Assembly: GCF_026003995.1 (NCBI RefSeq)
Contig: NZ_BPIG01000004.1
Span: forward strand, 124,001-188,000
DNA length: 64,000 bases
Direction of reading: 5' to 3'
Origin: Tepidiforma sp.
Lineage (GTDB): Bacteria; Chloroflexota; Dehalococcoidia; Tepidiformales; Tepidiformaceae
Part shown: positions 1-9,564 of the stretch, piece after piece
How the letters are laid out: each line of letters begins with the position of its first letter
Numbering within the stretch: position 1 is the stretch's first letter
The notes under the pieces: generated by a model
Database searches by the model: none
Told to the model about the DNA's origin: nothing
What the model saw: only the letters and a program-made list of their open reading frames with translations
Made by a program: the position numbers and the translations under genes

Positions 1-518
1 ATCGCCAGCGTGGTGCCATCCGCCATAGTGGCGAGGAGGTCGAGCCGCGGCACCGGGCCTGCCAGGAGGTACTCGACCGCCCTGCGAGCATCGGCTTCAT
101 CAGCCCAGAAGCCGTTCGGCCGCCGGTCGAGCGTCACCTTTCGGATGACGGTGCCGGGGGCCACGCCGAGGCGCGTGCAGTCTGTTTCGCCGCGCACCAT
201 GATCGTTTCGCAGGCGACCGACAGGGTGCGAAGGCGGGAGAGCGTCGCTGCCGGGTCGCCGCGGAGGAGCCCATCGAGGGCAGAAGCCGCCGCAGGAGCT
301 TCCTGCTGCAGCCGGGAAAGCGCCCCAACGGGGTCAGCGGGGACTCCGGAGAGAAGGCCGGGCGTAGGCGTCGGGGCTGCAGACACCGGCGGCTGCTCGC
401 TGCTGCCGCTCCTCGCGTTCCAGAGGAGCGCGCCGGCGGCGATGATGACCGCGGCGAGTGCGGCTGCCGTCAGCGCAAGCTGCCGGGGGTGCCTCCACGA
501 GATGTTCGATGAAGCCAT
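1..518 (-). CDS. B0: membrane-anchored protein with PT-rich linker (C-terminus runs off the window)
   Basis: Own translation of minus strand from ATG at 518: MASSNISWRHPRQLALTAAALAAVIIAAGALLWNARSG..SAAPTPTPG..; N-terminal TM anchor, linker, then soluble domain; open to base 1. Confidence 0.75.
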   Translation of the reverse strand, partial: MASSNISWRHPRQLALTAAALAAVIIAAGALLWNARSGSSEQPPVSAAPTPTPGLLSGVPADPVGALSRLQQEAPAAASALDGLLRGDPAATLSRLRTLSVACETIMVRGETDCTRLGVAPGTVIRKVTLDRRPNGFWADEADARRAVEYLLAGPVPRLDLLATMADGTTLA

Positions 519-556
519 GGCGCGGTTCCTTTCGCCGGGCGCCACTGCCCGGCCGC

Positions 557-1306
557 TCAATGTGCTTCGAACGCTGGCGTGTCGGGCGAGCGCCAGCGTA
601 AGGACCAGTTCTGACAGGAGTAGGGAATCCATGACGGGGAATAGCCAACCCCGCCCGACCGGTTGATGGTCGAGCCGACACGATATCCGGGGCACGACGT
701 AGCCGAAGGTCCATGCAGCCCCACTGATTTGCCGCCCATTACCGAACATTCTGAACCGTTCGCCCAGCACGTGTCGTCCGTCTTATCCACGACGGCCACG
801 TACGCTGAGGGCCGCATGGCCATATGAAGGTGGAGCGCGCTCGTCCCACAATACCCCGGATTGGCAACGACGGAAGCAAGCCACTGCCCTGCGGAGCTGA
901 CGGCTGATGTGTACCCGGAGCTCACAGAGGCCGTGGAAACGTGAAGGATGTCAATGTCGTGGTCGTAATCGGTGACCCAGGTCCCTGCGACCAGGCGCTG
1001 CATGCGGGCCCGCACGCGGCAGTCCTCGGCAAGGAAGTACCAGTACCGGACGGGATACGCCTGCGTGACGGGTGCCATCGCCCGGACGTAGACCGGTGTT
1101 GAAAGCGAGAGCGACCCAGAGTAGTCATAGGCTCCGAGGCCCGCGTAGTCGTCGAAATGCAGTCCATAATCAGCAACGGAAGCACCGCCGTTCTGATGGG
1201 CTGGCATTACCCAGACCTGCGTCGCAAGTGCCCCAGCGCTCCGTTCTGCCGTGAACGACGCGAGCGTGACTGTCGCACAAGCAACGATGACAGCCACTCG
1301 CTTCAT
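557..1306 (-). CDS. A0: secreted protein, signal peptide, possible divergent LytM/M23-like domain
   Basis: ORF track 557..1417; best start ATG 1306 (MKRVAVIVACATVTLASF..) with GGAGGT upstream; contains STPVYVRA, ILHVS and LHLH segments. Confidence 0.75.
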   Translation of the reverse strand: MKRVAVIVACATVTLASFTAERSAGALATQVWVMPAHQNGGASVADYGLHFDDYAGLGAYDYSGSLSLSTPVYVRAMAPVTQAYPVRYWYFLAEDCRVRARMQRLVAGTWVTDYDHDIDILHVSTASVSSGYTSAVSSAGQWLASVVANPGYCGTSALHLHMAMRPSAYVAVVDKTDDTCWANGSECSVMGGKSVGLHGPSATSCPGYRVGSTINRSGGVGYSPSWIPYSCQNWSLRWRSPDTPAFEAH

Positions 1307-1334
1307 GGGCGACCTCCGGTGCATAATTTTCGTC

Positions 1335-1362
1335 ATGCTAGCCACAAATTGGGGGGGGTCAA
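1335..1362 (-). promoter_or_regulatory. Candidate promoter for A0 with poly-C tract in spacer
   Basis: Minus strand TTGACC-16 nt-TAGCAT; run of 8 C starts in the -35 hexamer and runs into the spacer. Confidence 0.55.
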
Positions 1363-1450
1363 GGGCTCGGCAACGGTGAGCGAGGGGCGCCGGCAGCGGG
1401 CGCTGGCCCCTTGACAACCCTTAGCCCAAGGCGAACGATACAGGTGATGT

Positions 1451-1575
1451 TCTCGGGGCGGGGTGCAATTCCCCACCGGCGGTGAGAGCCCGCGACCCCC
1501 GAGCCGCTGGCGCGGCGAGGGGCTGACCCGGTGGAATCCCGGGGCCGACGGTAACAGTCCGGATGGGAGAGAACA
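1451..1575 (+). ncRNA. FMN riboswitch (RFN element)
   Basis: ggggcggggtgcaattccccaccggcggt ... gacccggtggaatcccggggccgacggtaacagtccggatgggagaga matches conserved RFN blocks; directly upstream of ribE. Confidence 0.95.
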
Positions 1576-1728
1576 GGGCTGGCGCTGCGCTATGCGCGGC
1601 GCCGGTCGGCGGTCGCCGTCGTATGCCCGTCTGCCCCGGGGAGATCGCGACTACGGACCCGGGGGCCAGGCATCGATGGCAGCAGCGCAAGGTGACATCA
1701 GCCATCCGGCGGGCGAGGGGCACGGCTG

Positions 1729-2325
1729 ATGTTCACGGGAATCATCGAAGAGGTTGGCGAGGTGGTGGAGGCGGGCGAGGGGACGCTGCGCATCCGCGCA
1801 CCGCTCATCCTGCAGGACACGAAGCTCGGCGACTCGATTGCCATCAACGGGGTGGACCTGACGGTGGCGGAGATCGCGGGCGACACGTTCTTCGCGAACC
1901 TGATGCCGGAGACGTACCGGCGGAGCAACCTCGGCGAGCTGCGGCCGGGCGACCGGGTGAACCTGGAGCGCTCGTGCCGGCCGACCGACCGGCTGAGCGG
2001 CCACATCGTGCGCGGGGTCGTTGAAGGCACGGGGACGATCGATTCGTTCACGCCGGAGGGCGACGCCGTCATCGTGAGGGTGCGGGCCCCGCGCGAGCTG
2101 CTCAGGTACATGGTGGTGAAGGGGCCGGTCTGCATCGACGGCATCAGCCTGACCATCATCGCAAAGGACTCGGAGAGCTTCTCTGTCTCGCTGGTGCAGT
2201 ACACGCAGGAGCACACGAACCTCGTCGGCCGGAAGCCGGGCGACCGGGTGAACCTGGAGACGGACATCATGGCGCGCTACATCGATGCCCTGCTGGAAGC
2301 GCGCGCGCAGGAGGCAGACCGATGA
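1729..2325 (+). CDS. ribE: Riboflavin synthase alpha subunit
   Basis: [12 protein letters not shown].. duplicated lumazine-binding repeats. Confidence 0.97.
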   Translation: MFTGIIEEVGEVVEAGEGTLRIRAPLILQDTKLGDSIAINGVDLTVAEIAGDTFFANLMPETYRRSNLGELRPGDRVNLERSCRPTDRLSGHIVRGVVEGTGTIDSFTPEGDAVIVRVRAPRELLRYMVVKGPVCIDGISLTIIAKDSESFSVSLVQYTQEHTNLVGRKPGDRVNLETDIMARYIDALLEARAQEADR

Positions 2326-3569
2326 CGGAGCGCGACCCGGTGATGGCGACAGTGCCGGAAGCGATCGAGGAGTACCGGCGCGGGAAGTTCGTGATCATCA
2401 CGGACGACGAGGACCGGGAGAACGAGGGCGACCTCTGCATCGCGGCGCAGTTCGTGACGCCGGACCACATCAACTTCATGGCGAAGTACGGCCGCGGGCT
2501 GATCTGCTGTTCGCTGACGGAGGAGCGGTGCGATCAGCTGCAGCTGCCGCTGATGGTGGACCCGCGGTCGAACACGTCCGGCTTCGGGACGCCGTTCACG
2601 GTTTCAGTCGAAGCGCGGACGGGGGTGACGACCGGGATCAGCGCGGCGGACCGGGCGCGGACGGTGCAGGTGCTGATCGACCCGGCGACGCGGCCGGAGG
2701 ACCTCGCGCGGCCGGGGCACATGTTCCCGCTGCGGGCGCGGAAGGGCGGCGTGCTGGTGCGGGCCGGGCAGACGGAGGCGAGCGTCGACCTCGCGAAGCT
2801 GGCGGGGCTGTACCCGGCGGCCGTCATCTGCGAGATCATGAAGATGGACGGCGAGATGGCGCGGATGCCGGACCTGAAACGGTTCGCGCGGCGCCACGGG
2901 CTGCGCATCGTGACGGTGAACGACATCATCCGCTACCGGCTGCGGACGGAGCGGCTGGTGACACGGGTGGCGGAGACGCGGCTGCCGACGCCCTACGGAG
3001 AGATGATGATCCTCGGGTACAAGGCCGAGGGGCAGCCGGACGAGCACGTCGCGCTGGTGAAGGGCGAGATCGACCCGGAGAAGCCGACGCTGGTGCGCGT
3101 GCACGACCAGTGCGTGACGGGCGACGTCTTCGGCTCGCTGCGGTGCGACTGCGGGGAGCAGAAGGACAAGGCGCTGAAGATGATCGCCGAGGAAGGCGGC
3201 GTCTTCCTCTACATGCGGCAGGAGGGGCGCGGCATCGGCCTGCACAATAAGCTCCGGACCTATGAGCTGCAGGAGCGCGGGCTGGACACGGTGGACGCGA
3301 ATCTCGCGCTCGGGTTCCCGGCGGACCGGCGGGATTACGGCATCGGGATGCAGATCCTGCGGGACATCGGCGTGAGCAAGATGCGGCTGATTACGAACAA
3401 CCCCGCGAAGCGCGCCGGGCTCGAAGCGTATGGGCTGGAGGTGGTGGAGCGGGTGCCGATCGTGACGACGCCCAACCCGCACAACATCCGGTACCTCGAG
3501 ACGAAGCGGCAGCGGATGGGCCACCTGCTCGACGGGCTGGAGTCGCTGGTCGTGGAGGGCGGCGTATGA
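2322..3569 (+). CDS. ribBA: Bifunctional DHBP synthase / GTP cyclohydrolase II
   Basis: [10 protein letters not shown] and [14 protein letters not shown] motifs. Confidence 0.97.
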   Translation: MTERDPVMATVPEAIEEYRRGKFVIITDDEDRENEGDLCIAAQFVTPDHINFMAKYGRGLICCSLTEERCDQLQLPLMVDPRSNTSGFGTPFTVSVEARTGVTTGISAADRARTVQVLIDPATRPEDLARPGHMFPLRARKGGVLVRAGQTEASVDLAKLAGLYPAAVICEIMKMDGEMARMPDLKRFARRHGLRIVTVNDIIRYRLRTERLVTRVAETRLPTPYGEMMILGYKAEGQPDEHVALVKGEIDPEKPTLVRVHDQCVTGDVFGSLRCDCGEQKDKALKMIAEEGGVFLYMRQEGRGIGLHNKLRTYELQERGLDTVDANLALGFPADRRDYGIGMQILRDIGVSKMRLITNNPAKRAGLEAYGLEVVERVPIVTTPNPHNIRYLETKRQRMGHLLDGLESLVVEGGV

Positions 3570-4036
3570 GCCGCGTGCTCGAAGGGGCGCTCGACGGCGT
3601 CGGCCTGCGCGTCTGCATCGTCGTGTCGCGGTGGAACGAGTTCGTGACGCGGCGGCTGCTGGAGGGCGCGGAGAAGGTGCTGCGCGAGCGCGGGCTGGCC
3701 GACGACGCGGTGACGGTCGCGTGGGTGCCGGGGGCGTTCGAACTGCCGACGGCGGCGACGTGGGCAGCGTCGTCGGGGCGGTTCGACGCCGTCATCTGCC
3801 TTGGCGCGGTCATCCGCGGCGAGACGGCGCACTTCGAGTACGTGGCCGGGGGCGCGGCGGAGGGCATCCGGCAGGCGGCGCAGTCCACCGGGGTGCCTGT
3901 CATCTTCGGCGTGCTCACGGTGGATACGGTCGAGCAGGCGCTTTCGCGGACGGGCGGCAAGGACGGCCACAAGGGCGAGGAGGCGGCGCAGGCGGCGATC
4001 GAGATGGCGAATCTGCGGAAGCTGCTGACCGCCTGA
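3566..4036 (+). CDS. ribH: 6,7-dimethyl-8-ribityllumazine synthase
   Basis: VSRWNEFVTRRLLEGA..WVPGAFELP..GAVIRGETAHFEYV. Confidence 0.97.
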   Translation: MSRVLEGALDGVGLRVCIVVSRWNEFVTRRLLEGAEKVLRERGLADDAVTVAWVPGAFELPTAATWAASSGRFDAVICLGAVIRGETAHFEYVAGGAAEGIRQAAQSTGVPVIFGVLTVDTVEQALSRTGGKDGHKGEEAAQAAIEMANLRKLLTA

Positions 4037-4047
4037 AGCAGCGCCCG

Positions 4048-5292
4048 CTACAGCGGGCAGACATCCCGGTAGGTATAGGCCGGGTTGGCGTAGCCGTGGT
4101 CCATGAGCCGCTGGACGTAGCCTGGGGTATCGATGCCGGGGCCAGTCGTTGCGAGGTAGCGGGTGGCTTCGAGGCAGCCGCCGGTGACGGATTCGCGCTC
4201 CTGGTAGCCCTTGCGGAAGGCCTCGGCGGCGTTGAGGAAGACGGGTTCTTTCGCCTCGCGGATGACCCGGTCGATGGCGGGGTTGGCGTCCTCGCCGCTG
4301 GCGGCGGTGGCGACGGCGATGCGGAAGAGGGCGTAGCTGACGAGGGCCTCGCGGGATTCGCCGCGGCCGTTTTCGAACTTCCAGTCGCGGAGGGTGCGGT
4401 CGGCGATGGCCCGTTCGTAGGCGGCGATGGCCTCGCGCCACTGGCCGCGTTCGAAGAGGGCATCGGCATCGACGATGGCGTGGAAGAGGAACACGGGCGG
4501 GTCGAGTTCGACTTCGAGGGCGGTGAACCGGCCGCGGGAGAGGGTGTAGCGGTAGCTCCCGCCGCGGTTCGGGCCGGCGGCGAGGCTGCTGGCGGGCTGG
4601 TTGTGGAGGACGATCGCGGTCGCGGCGCCTTCGCCTTCGAACGCGACGCGGTCGATGGCCGCGATGCCCTGGTCGGCGGGGCCGATATCGCGCCAGGTCG
4701 CGCCGTCCCAGGTGTAGACGCGGACGAGGCTGGCGCAGCGGCTGGCGGTGCAGAGATTCTCGAGGAAAGCGACTTCTGGGCGGGGCTGGCCGTCGCGGTC
4801 GGCGATGGAGAACAGAGCGCGGCCGAGGATGGAGGTATCGGCGGCGCCCGGCGGGCTGAGGGCGACGAAGCCGGGGGCTGTCGTGAGGCTCACGAGGACG
4901 ACGCCGGGGTAGGGGCCGACCGGGGCGGGCTGGCTGAGCGGCAGCAGGACGGCGGTATCGGGCGCGAGGTCGCCGTCGATGTCGGCCTGGAGGCAGGCGA
5001 TCTGCCAGCGGTCGGCGACGGCGGGGCTGCACGCGCCGATGGTGCGCTCGAGGCGGTCGAGGGCGGCGCGTGCCCCCGGGATATCACGCGGGGGCGGTCC
5101 GACGGGGTCGGGGGTCGGGGTCGGGACGGGCGAGGGACTGAAGGGGACCGGGGAAGCGGTTTCGGCCAGGGAGGGGATGGGCGTGGCAGCCGGCTCACCG
5201 CTGGCGCAGGCGCAGCCGGCAGCGAGGAGCGGCAGCACCAGGAGCAGCAGGGCCGTCAGGGCGCGGGGGTGAGGTAGTTTTCGACCGCCCAT
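4048..5292 (-). CDS. Hypothetical lipoprotein
   Basis: Signal peptide and lipobox LLAAGCACASG. Confidence 0.8.
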   Translation of the reverse strand: MGGRKLPHPRALTALLLLVLPLLAAGCACASGEPAATPIPSLAETASPVPFSPSPVPTPTPDPVGPPPRDIPGARAALDRLERTIGACSPAVADRWQIACLQADIDGDLAPDTAVLLPLSQPAPVGPYPGVVLVSLTTAPGFVALSPPGAADTSILGRALFSIADRDGQPRPEVAFLENLCTASRCASLVRVYTWDGATWRDIGPADQGIAAIDRVAFEGEGAATAIVLHNQPASSLAAGPNRGGSYRYTLSRGRFTALEVELDPPVFLFHAIVDADALFERGQWREAIAAYERAIADRTLRDWKFENGRGESREALVSYALFRIAVATAASGEDANPAIDRVIREAKEPVFLNAAEAFRKGYQERESVTGGCLEATRYLATTGPGIDTPGYVQRLMDHGYANPAYTYRDVCPL

Positions 5293-6188
5293 CCTTCACC
5301 CAGCGATGTCTGGACTTTCCACCATGTGAAGTTCCCGGCCTGCTGCGGCCCGCCGGTGACGCGGACTTCGGCGCCGTCCTGGAGGCAGACGATGGCGTCG
5401 TTTTCGGTGCCGGGGCTGGTGCGGACGTTCAGGCAATCGCCGGTGCCGGTGACGAGGAGGCGCTGGCCAGCCGTGAAGCGGCCCGGTCCGACGGAGGCGG
5501 TCGCGGCAGGGGTTGGCGACCCGGCCGGGGAGGGCGAGGGGGATGGGGTGGCGAAGGCGGGCGGCGTCGGCGTCGGGCCTTGCTGGCTGCCGGCGGCCGG
5601 GGTGGGCGACGCGGCGGGGGAGGCGGCGCCATCGCCGGTGACCTGCCCGGCGGCCCAGATCAGGCCGAAGGCGACGCCGATGGCAAGGAGCACGGCGGCC
5701 GGGACATACCAGTAGCCGAGCCACCGGTGGCGGTCATAGATGCGGGGGAGGGGCTTGCGGGGCAGGGGCTCGTCGCGCGGGGGCTGATAGCGGCGCGGCC
5801 CGCTGCCGATGGGCGGCGCGACGTCTTCGGGCAGCTGGCGGCGGACGAAGCCCGCGCCGATGACCGGCTCGGGCGAGGCTGCGGTCGGCCGGGGCGGCTC
5901 GGGCTCGCGCGGCGGCGACTGGGGAAAGGGAATGGGTCCCGGGGCGGGGTGTTGCGCGGTGCGGGTGCCTTCGCCGGGGTGCGGGGCCGGCTCGCCGGGC
6001 GGCCGCGAAGCGCCGGGGTAGGCCATGGCCTGGGGCGTGGACTGGTGGGGGTTCTGCGTGGCGCAGCCGTTATTCGCGACCCAGCAGCCGGGATGATGCA
6101 GCACGCCGCAGCCGGTGCAGCGGAGCACCGCCTCGCCGTCGTCGAATGCGCGGTCACACAGGGGGCAAAATCGCTGTTGGACGCTCAA
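5256..6188 (-). CDS. Prokaryotic RING-like zinc finger + TM + SH3-like C-terminal domain protein
   Basis: FCPLC..LRCTGCGVLHHPGCW N-terminus; TM VLLAIGVAFGLIWAAG; C-terminal LNVRTSPG.. bacterial SH3 pattern. Confidence 0.8.
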   Translation of the reverse strand: MSVQQRFCPLCDRAFDDGEAVLRCTGCGVLHHPGCWVANNGCATQNPHQSTPQAMAYPGASRPPGEPAPHPGEGTRTAQHPAPGPIPFPQSPPREPEPPRPTAASPEPVIGAGFVRRQLPEDVAPPIGSGPRRYQPPRDEPLPRKPLPRIYDRHRWLGYWYVPAAVLLAIGVAFGLIWAAGQVTGDGAASPAASPTPAAGSQQGPTPTPPAFATPSPSPSPAGSPTPAATASVGPGRFTAGQRLLVTGTGDCLNVRTSPGTENDAIVCLQDGAEVRVTGGPQQAGNFTWWKVQTSLGEGWAVENYLTPAP

Positions 6189-6273
6189 GCTGGGACCCCG
6201 GGGCGCCTCCCAGTATCGGTGTCGCGATCGGCTTCTTCAAGACGAAACGCCGGCCGGGCGCGAAAAGTTCCGT

Positions 6274-7188
6274 TCAGGCGGTCAACCGCCGTGTAAATTC
6301 TTCGACTTCGTCGAACGACGGAAGGGAGGCGGCGGCGCCGGGGCGCGTGCAGGCGAGCGCGGCGGCCCGGCAGGCGTAGGCTGCCGCCGCTTCGAGGGGC
6401 CCGCCGGCAGCGAGTCGGACAGCGAGCGCGCCGCAGAAGGCGTCGCCGGCGCCGACGGTGTCGACGGCCTCGACGCGCGGGGCCGGGACGCGCCGCACGC
6501 CGGAGTCGCTCTCGATGAGCGCTCCGCGCTCGCCAAGGGTGATGACGACGGCAGACGGCCCGAGGGCGCGGAGGGCTGCAGCCTGCGTTTCGAGCGGTGC
6601 GCCGGCGGCGCCGGAGAGGGCGGCGGCCTCGATTTCGTTGGGGACGAGGAGGTCGGCGAGGGCGAACACCTCGCCCGGGTGGGGTGCGACCGGCGCGGGG
6701 TTGAGGATGGTGCGCACGCCGGCCGCGCGGGCGATGCGGAGGGCGGCGAGGGTGGCCTCGGGCGCGACTTCGAACTGGACGAGGAGGACGTCGACGGCTT
6801 CGATGACGGCCCGGGCGGCCTCGATATCGGGCGGCGCGAGGGCGAGGTTCGCGCGCGGGAGGGCGTAGATGAGGTTCGAACCATCGTCGAAGACGACGGG
6901 AACGGCGACGCCGGTGCCTTCGCCGCCGAGGCGGCGCACGAAGCCGGTTTCGATGCCGTCGGCGGCGAGGCTGGCGAGGATGGCCTCGCCAAAAGCGTCA
7001 GCGCCGACGGCGCCGATCATCGCGACCCGGGCGCCGAGACGGGCGGCGGCAGCGGCCTGGTTGCCGCCCTTTCCGCCGACGAAGGTCGCGAAGGAGCGGC
7101 CGATGAGGGATTCGCCGGGCATCGCCGGGCGCGGGGCGCGGACGACGAGGTCCATCATGAGGGAGCCGACGACCGCGATCCGGACCAC
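6274..7188 (-). CDS. rbsK: Ribokinase / PfkB family carbohydrate kinase
   Basis: VVGSLMMDLVVRAPRPAMPGES..GGKGGNQAAAAARLGA..DTVGAGDAFCGAL; GTG start. Confidence 0.92.
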   Translation of the reverse strand: MVRIAVVGSLMMDLVVRAPRPAMPGESLIGRSFATFVGGKGGNQAAAAARLGARVAMIGAVGADAFGEAILASLAADGIETGFVRRLGGEGTGVAVPVVFDDGSNLIYALPRANLALAPPDIEAARAVIEAVDVLLVQFEVAPEATLAALRIARAAGVRTILNPAPVAPHPGEVFALADLLVPNEIEAAALSGAAGAPLETQAAALRALGPSAVVITLGERGALIESDSGVRRVPAPRVEAVDTVGAGDAFCGALAVRLAAGGPLEAAAAYACRAAALACTRPGAAASLPSFDEVEEFTRRLTA

Positions 7189-7243
7189 GGGAGGAGTGTA
7201 GCGCGGCTCGCGCGGGAGCCGCCGGGCGCGTAGGCTCCGGGGC

Positions 7244-7792
7244 ATGGTTCGGATTCTTGGCATCAACGGGGCGATTCGGCCGGGGAGCACGGCCGACCGC
7301 GCGCTGCAGCACGTGCTCGGGCTGCTGACGGCGGACGGCGCGGCGTGCGAGACGTTCGACATCGGGACGCTGCCGCTGCTGGACGGGCGGCCGACGGACC
7401 AGCTGCCGCCGAGCGTGGCGGCATGGCGGGAGGCGTGCCGGGCGGCCGACGGCTTCGTCATCGCGACGCCTTCGTACCACGGCGCGATGCCGGGCGGGCT
7501 GAAGAACGCGCTGGACTTCATCGACGCGCCGGAGGCGGGCGGGAAGCCGTTTCTCGTCGTGGCGGTGGCCGGCGGCGATGCGGAGCCCGCGGCCACGGAC
7601 GTGACGCGGGTGATGCGGCACATCGGCGGGGTAGCCGGCGGGCCGAACGTCGTGGTCTCGCGCGCCGGCGAGGCATGGGGCAAAGGCATCGAGCCGGCGA
7701 GCCCGGCGGCCGCCGACCTCGCGCGGCGGGCGGCCGAGGCGCTCCTCGCGCTCTGCCGGCTGCGGGCCGAGGGGCGGCTGCCGGGGCCGTGA
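7244..7792 (+). CDS. NADPH-dependent FMN reductase family protein
   Basis: ILGINGAIRPGST..ATPSYHGAMPGGLKNALDFI. Confidence 0.9.
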   Translation: MVRILGINGAIRPGSTADRALQHVLGLLTADGAACETFDIGTLPLLDGRPTDQLPPSVAAWREACRAADGFVIATPSYHGAMPGGLKNALDFIDAPEAGGKPFLVVAVAGGDAEPAATDVTRVMRHIGGVAGGPNVVVSRAGEAWGKGIEPASPAAADLARRAAEALLALCRLRAEGRLPGP

Positions 7793-8292
7793 GCGGCTGG
7801 CGCTTCTGCCCGGCCTGCGGCGAACAGCGGCCGGCAGGGCTGGATGACCCGGCGAGCCCGTGCCCGGCCTGCAGCTACCGGGAGGCGCGGTACCCGGGCG
7901 TCGGCGTGGCCGTCATCGTCAGGGATACGCAGGGACGAGTGCTGCTGGGGCGGCGCGCCGGCGGCCGGCGGGCAGGGCTGTGGTGCATCCCCTGCGGACG
8001 GCTGGAGTGGGGAGAGGAGGTGCGGGCGGCGGCCATCCGCGAGTTCCGGGAAGAGACGGGCCTCGAGGTCGAGCTATCCGGCGTGTACGAGGTGCACAGC
8101 AACTTCCACGACCCAGACCGGCTGACGGTCGGCATCTGGTTTTCGGGCAGGGTGACTGGCGGCGAGCTGCACCCGGCCGACGGCGAGCTGAGCGAGCTGG
8201 GGTGGTTCGACCCGGCTCAGCCGCCGGAGCTGGCGTTCCCGACGGACGCGCTGGTGCTGCGCCGCCTCGCGATGGAAGGCCACGGCCAGTAG
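7789..8292 (+). CDS. NUDIX hydrolase with N-terminal zinc ribbon
   Basis: FCPACG..CPACS then REFREETGLEVE Nudix box; GTG start in GTGA overlap. Confidence 0.9.
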   Translation: MSGWRFCPACGEQRPAGLDDPASPCPACSYREARYPGVGVAVIVRDTQGRVLLGRRAGGRRAGLWCIPCGRLEWGEEVRAAAIREFREETGLEVELSGVYEVHSNFHDPDRLTVGIWFSGRVTGGELHPADGELSELGWFDPAQPPELAFPTDALVLRRLAMEGHGQ

Positions 8293-8636
8293 CGGGCGAC
8301 GACGCGGCCGTCGATGAGGTAGGGCGGCACCGGGCCGAAGGCACGGCTGTCGGTGCTGGCGGCGGCGTTGTCGCCGCGGAGGTCGAGGCTGCCGTCGGCA
8401 TGGACGCGGGCGACGCGCTTTACGAGGAGCCGATCGAAGTCGCGGGGGTCGTGGGCCATGACGACATCGCCGGGGCGCGGCGGGTGGGTGCGGTAGGCGC
8501 GGCGGTCGACGATGGCCCAGTCGCCGGGGCGGAGGGCCGGGCGCATGCTCTCGCCCTCGACGGCCATGCGCTGGAAGCGGCGGCTGAGGTACCCGGCGGC
8601 GACAGCGATGAGGAGGACACCTGCGAGGAGGCGCAT
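8217..8636 (-). CDS. S26 family signal peptidase, candidate NiSOD maturation protease (SodX-like)
   Basis: VEGESMRPALRPGDWAIVDRR..VKRVARVHADGSLDLRGDNAAASTDSRAFGPVP; short 139 aa. Confidence 0.8.
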   Translation of the reverse strand: MRLLAGVLLIAVAAGYLSRRFQRMAVEGESMRPALRPGDWAIVDRRAYRTHPPRPGDVVMAHDPRDFDRLLVKRVARVHADGSLDLRGDNAAASTDSRAFGPVPPYLIDGRVVARYWPWPSIARRRSTSASVGNASSGG

Positions 8637-8649
8637 ACGGCAATCCCGG

Positions 8650-9510
8650 TCAGTGGATGAGCGGCGTGCCTTCCGGGGCACCGCTGAGGTCGGGGCGGCC
8701 GCTCCAGAGCCACGCGAAGTTCGTCTTCGAGACGCCGACGAGCATGCCGAAGAGGGCCTTCGGGTGGATGAAGAGGTTGGTGCCCGGCGGGCGGCCCTCG
8801 GCGGGCGCCCAGGGCAGGTTGAGAGCTTCGAGCCGCGCTTCGAGCATCGGGACGTCGTCAGTTTCGAGGTAGCACATGTAGAGCGAGGGGCCGCGGCGGC
8901 GGAAGAAGCGGTCCATGGCGCCGCCGCCGAAGGTCTGGGTGATTTCGATGCGGTCGAGCCGGCGGGGCGGGTCGAAGAGGGTGAGGACGCCTTCGTAGCC
9001 ATACAGCTCGCTGCGGATGGGGCAGAAGTGCGCCGGTTCGAGGCCGAAGATGCGGGTGTAGTAGTCCGCGGCTTCGCGCCAGTTGGCGACGGGGTTGGTG
9101 ACTTCGTAAATGGCGCGGATATCGCCCACGGGGTCGCGCGGCGTTTCGGGGACGATCACGGTGGGCATGCCGTAGCGGGCTTCGCGGAGGTAGAGGACGC
9201 CGTGCTCGGCGGCGAAGGGGACGCCGTTGGCATCGAGGCGGGCGGCCATGGCCTCGATGGAGGGCGTCGCGAAGCCGACGCCGAAGAGGCCCTGTCCCCA
9301 GCGGTCGGCGAACTCCTGGACGGGGCCGGGGCCGGTGGGGGTGAGGAGCTCGATGAGGGATGCGCCGGCCTGGAGGGTGGTGCGGCGTGCGGCGAGGGTC
9401 GCGGTGCCGTCCTCGGCGAGGCGGCGGGCGCCGAAGAGGGCCTGGAAGCGTTCGGCAGCCTCGATGCGGTCGGAGACGACGAGCTGGATGCGGTCGAGAC
9501 GGGTGAGCAT
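8650..9510 (-). CDS. VOC (glyoxalase/bleomycin-resistance) family protein
   Basis: Two VOC-like repeats: LDRIQLVVSDRIEAAERFQALFG..AIYEVTNPVANWREAADYYTRIFGL. Confidence 0.85.
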   Translation of the reverse strand: MLTRLDRIQLVVSDRIEAAERFQALFGARRLAEDGTATLAARRTTLQAGASLIELLTPTGPGPVQEFADRWGQGLFGVGFATPSIEAMAARLDANGVPFAAEHGVLYLREARYGMPTVIVPETPRDPVGDIRAIYEVTNPVANWREAADYYTRIFGLEPAHFCPIRSELYGYEGVLTLFDPPRRLDRIEITQTFGGGAMDRFFRRRGPSLYMCYLETDDVPMLEARLEALNLPWAPAEGRPPGTNLFIHPKALFGMLVGVSKTNFAWLWSGRPDLSGAPEGTPLIH

Positions 9511-9564
9511 GGCACACCTCCGGCAGGGCTATTGAAGCACAGGGAGGGGCAGGTGCGGCAGGGG

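Noticed and set aside
334-714. Arg/Pro/Ala-rich minus-strand ORFs overlapping B0
   Set aside because: Alternate-frame artifacts of high GC; the B0 frame has a start codon, TM segment and family resemblance.
8217-8292. 76-bp convergent 3' overlap of NUDIX and S26 genes, the same length as the overlap at 46342-46417
   Set aside because: Identical lengths look like coincidence; convergent 3' overlaps are common in compact GC-rich genomes and no shared sequence was seen.
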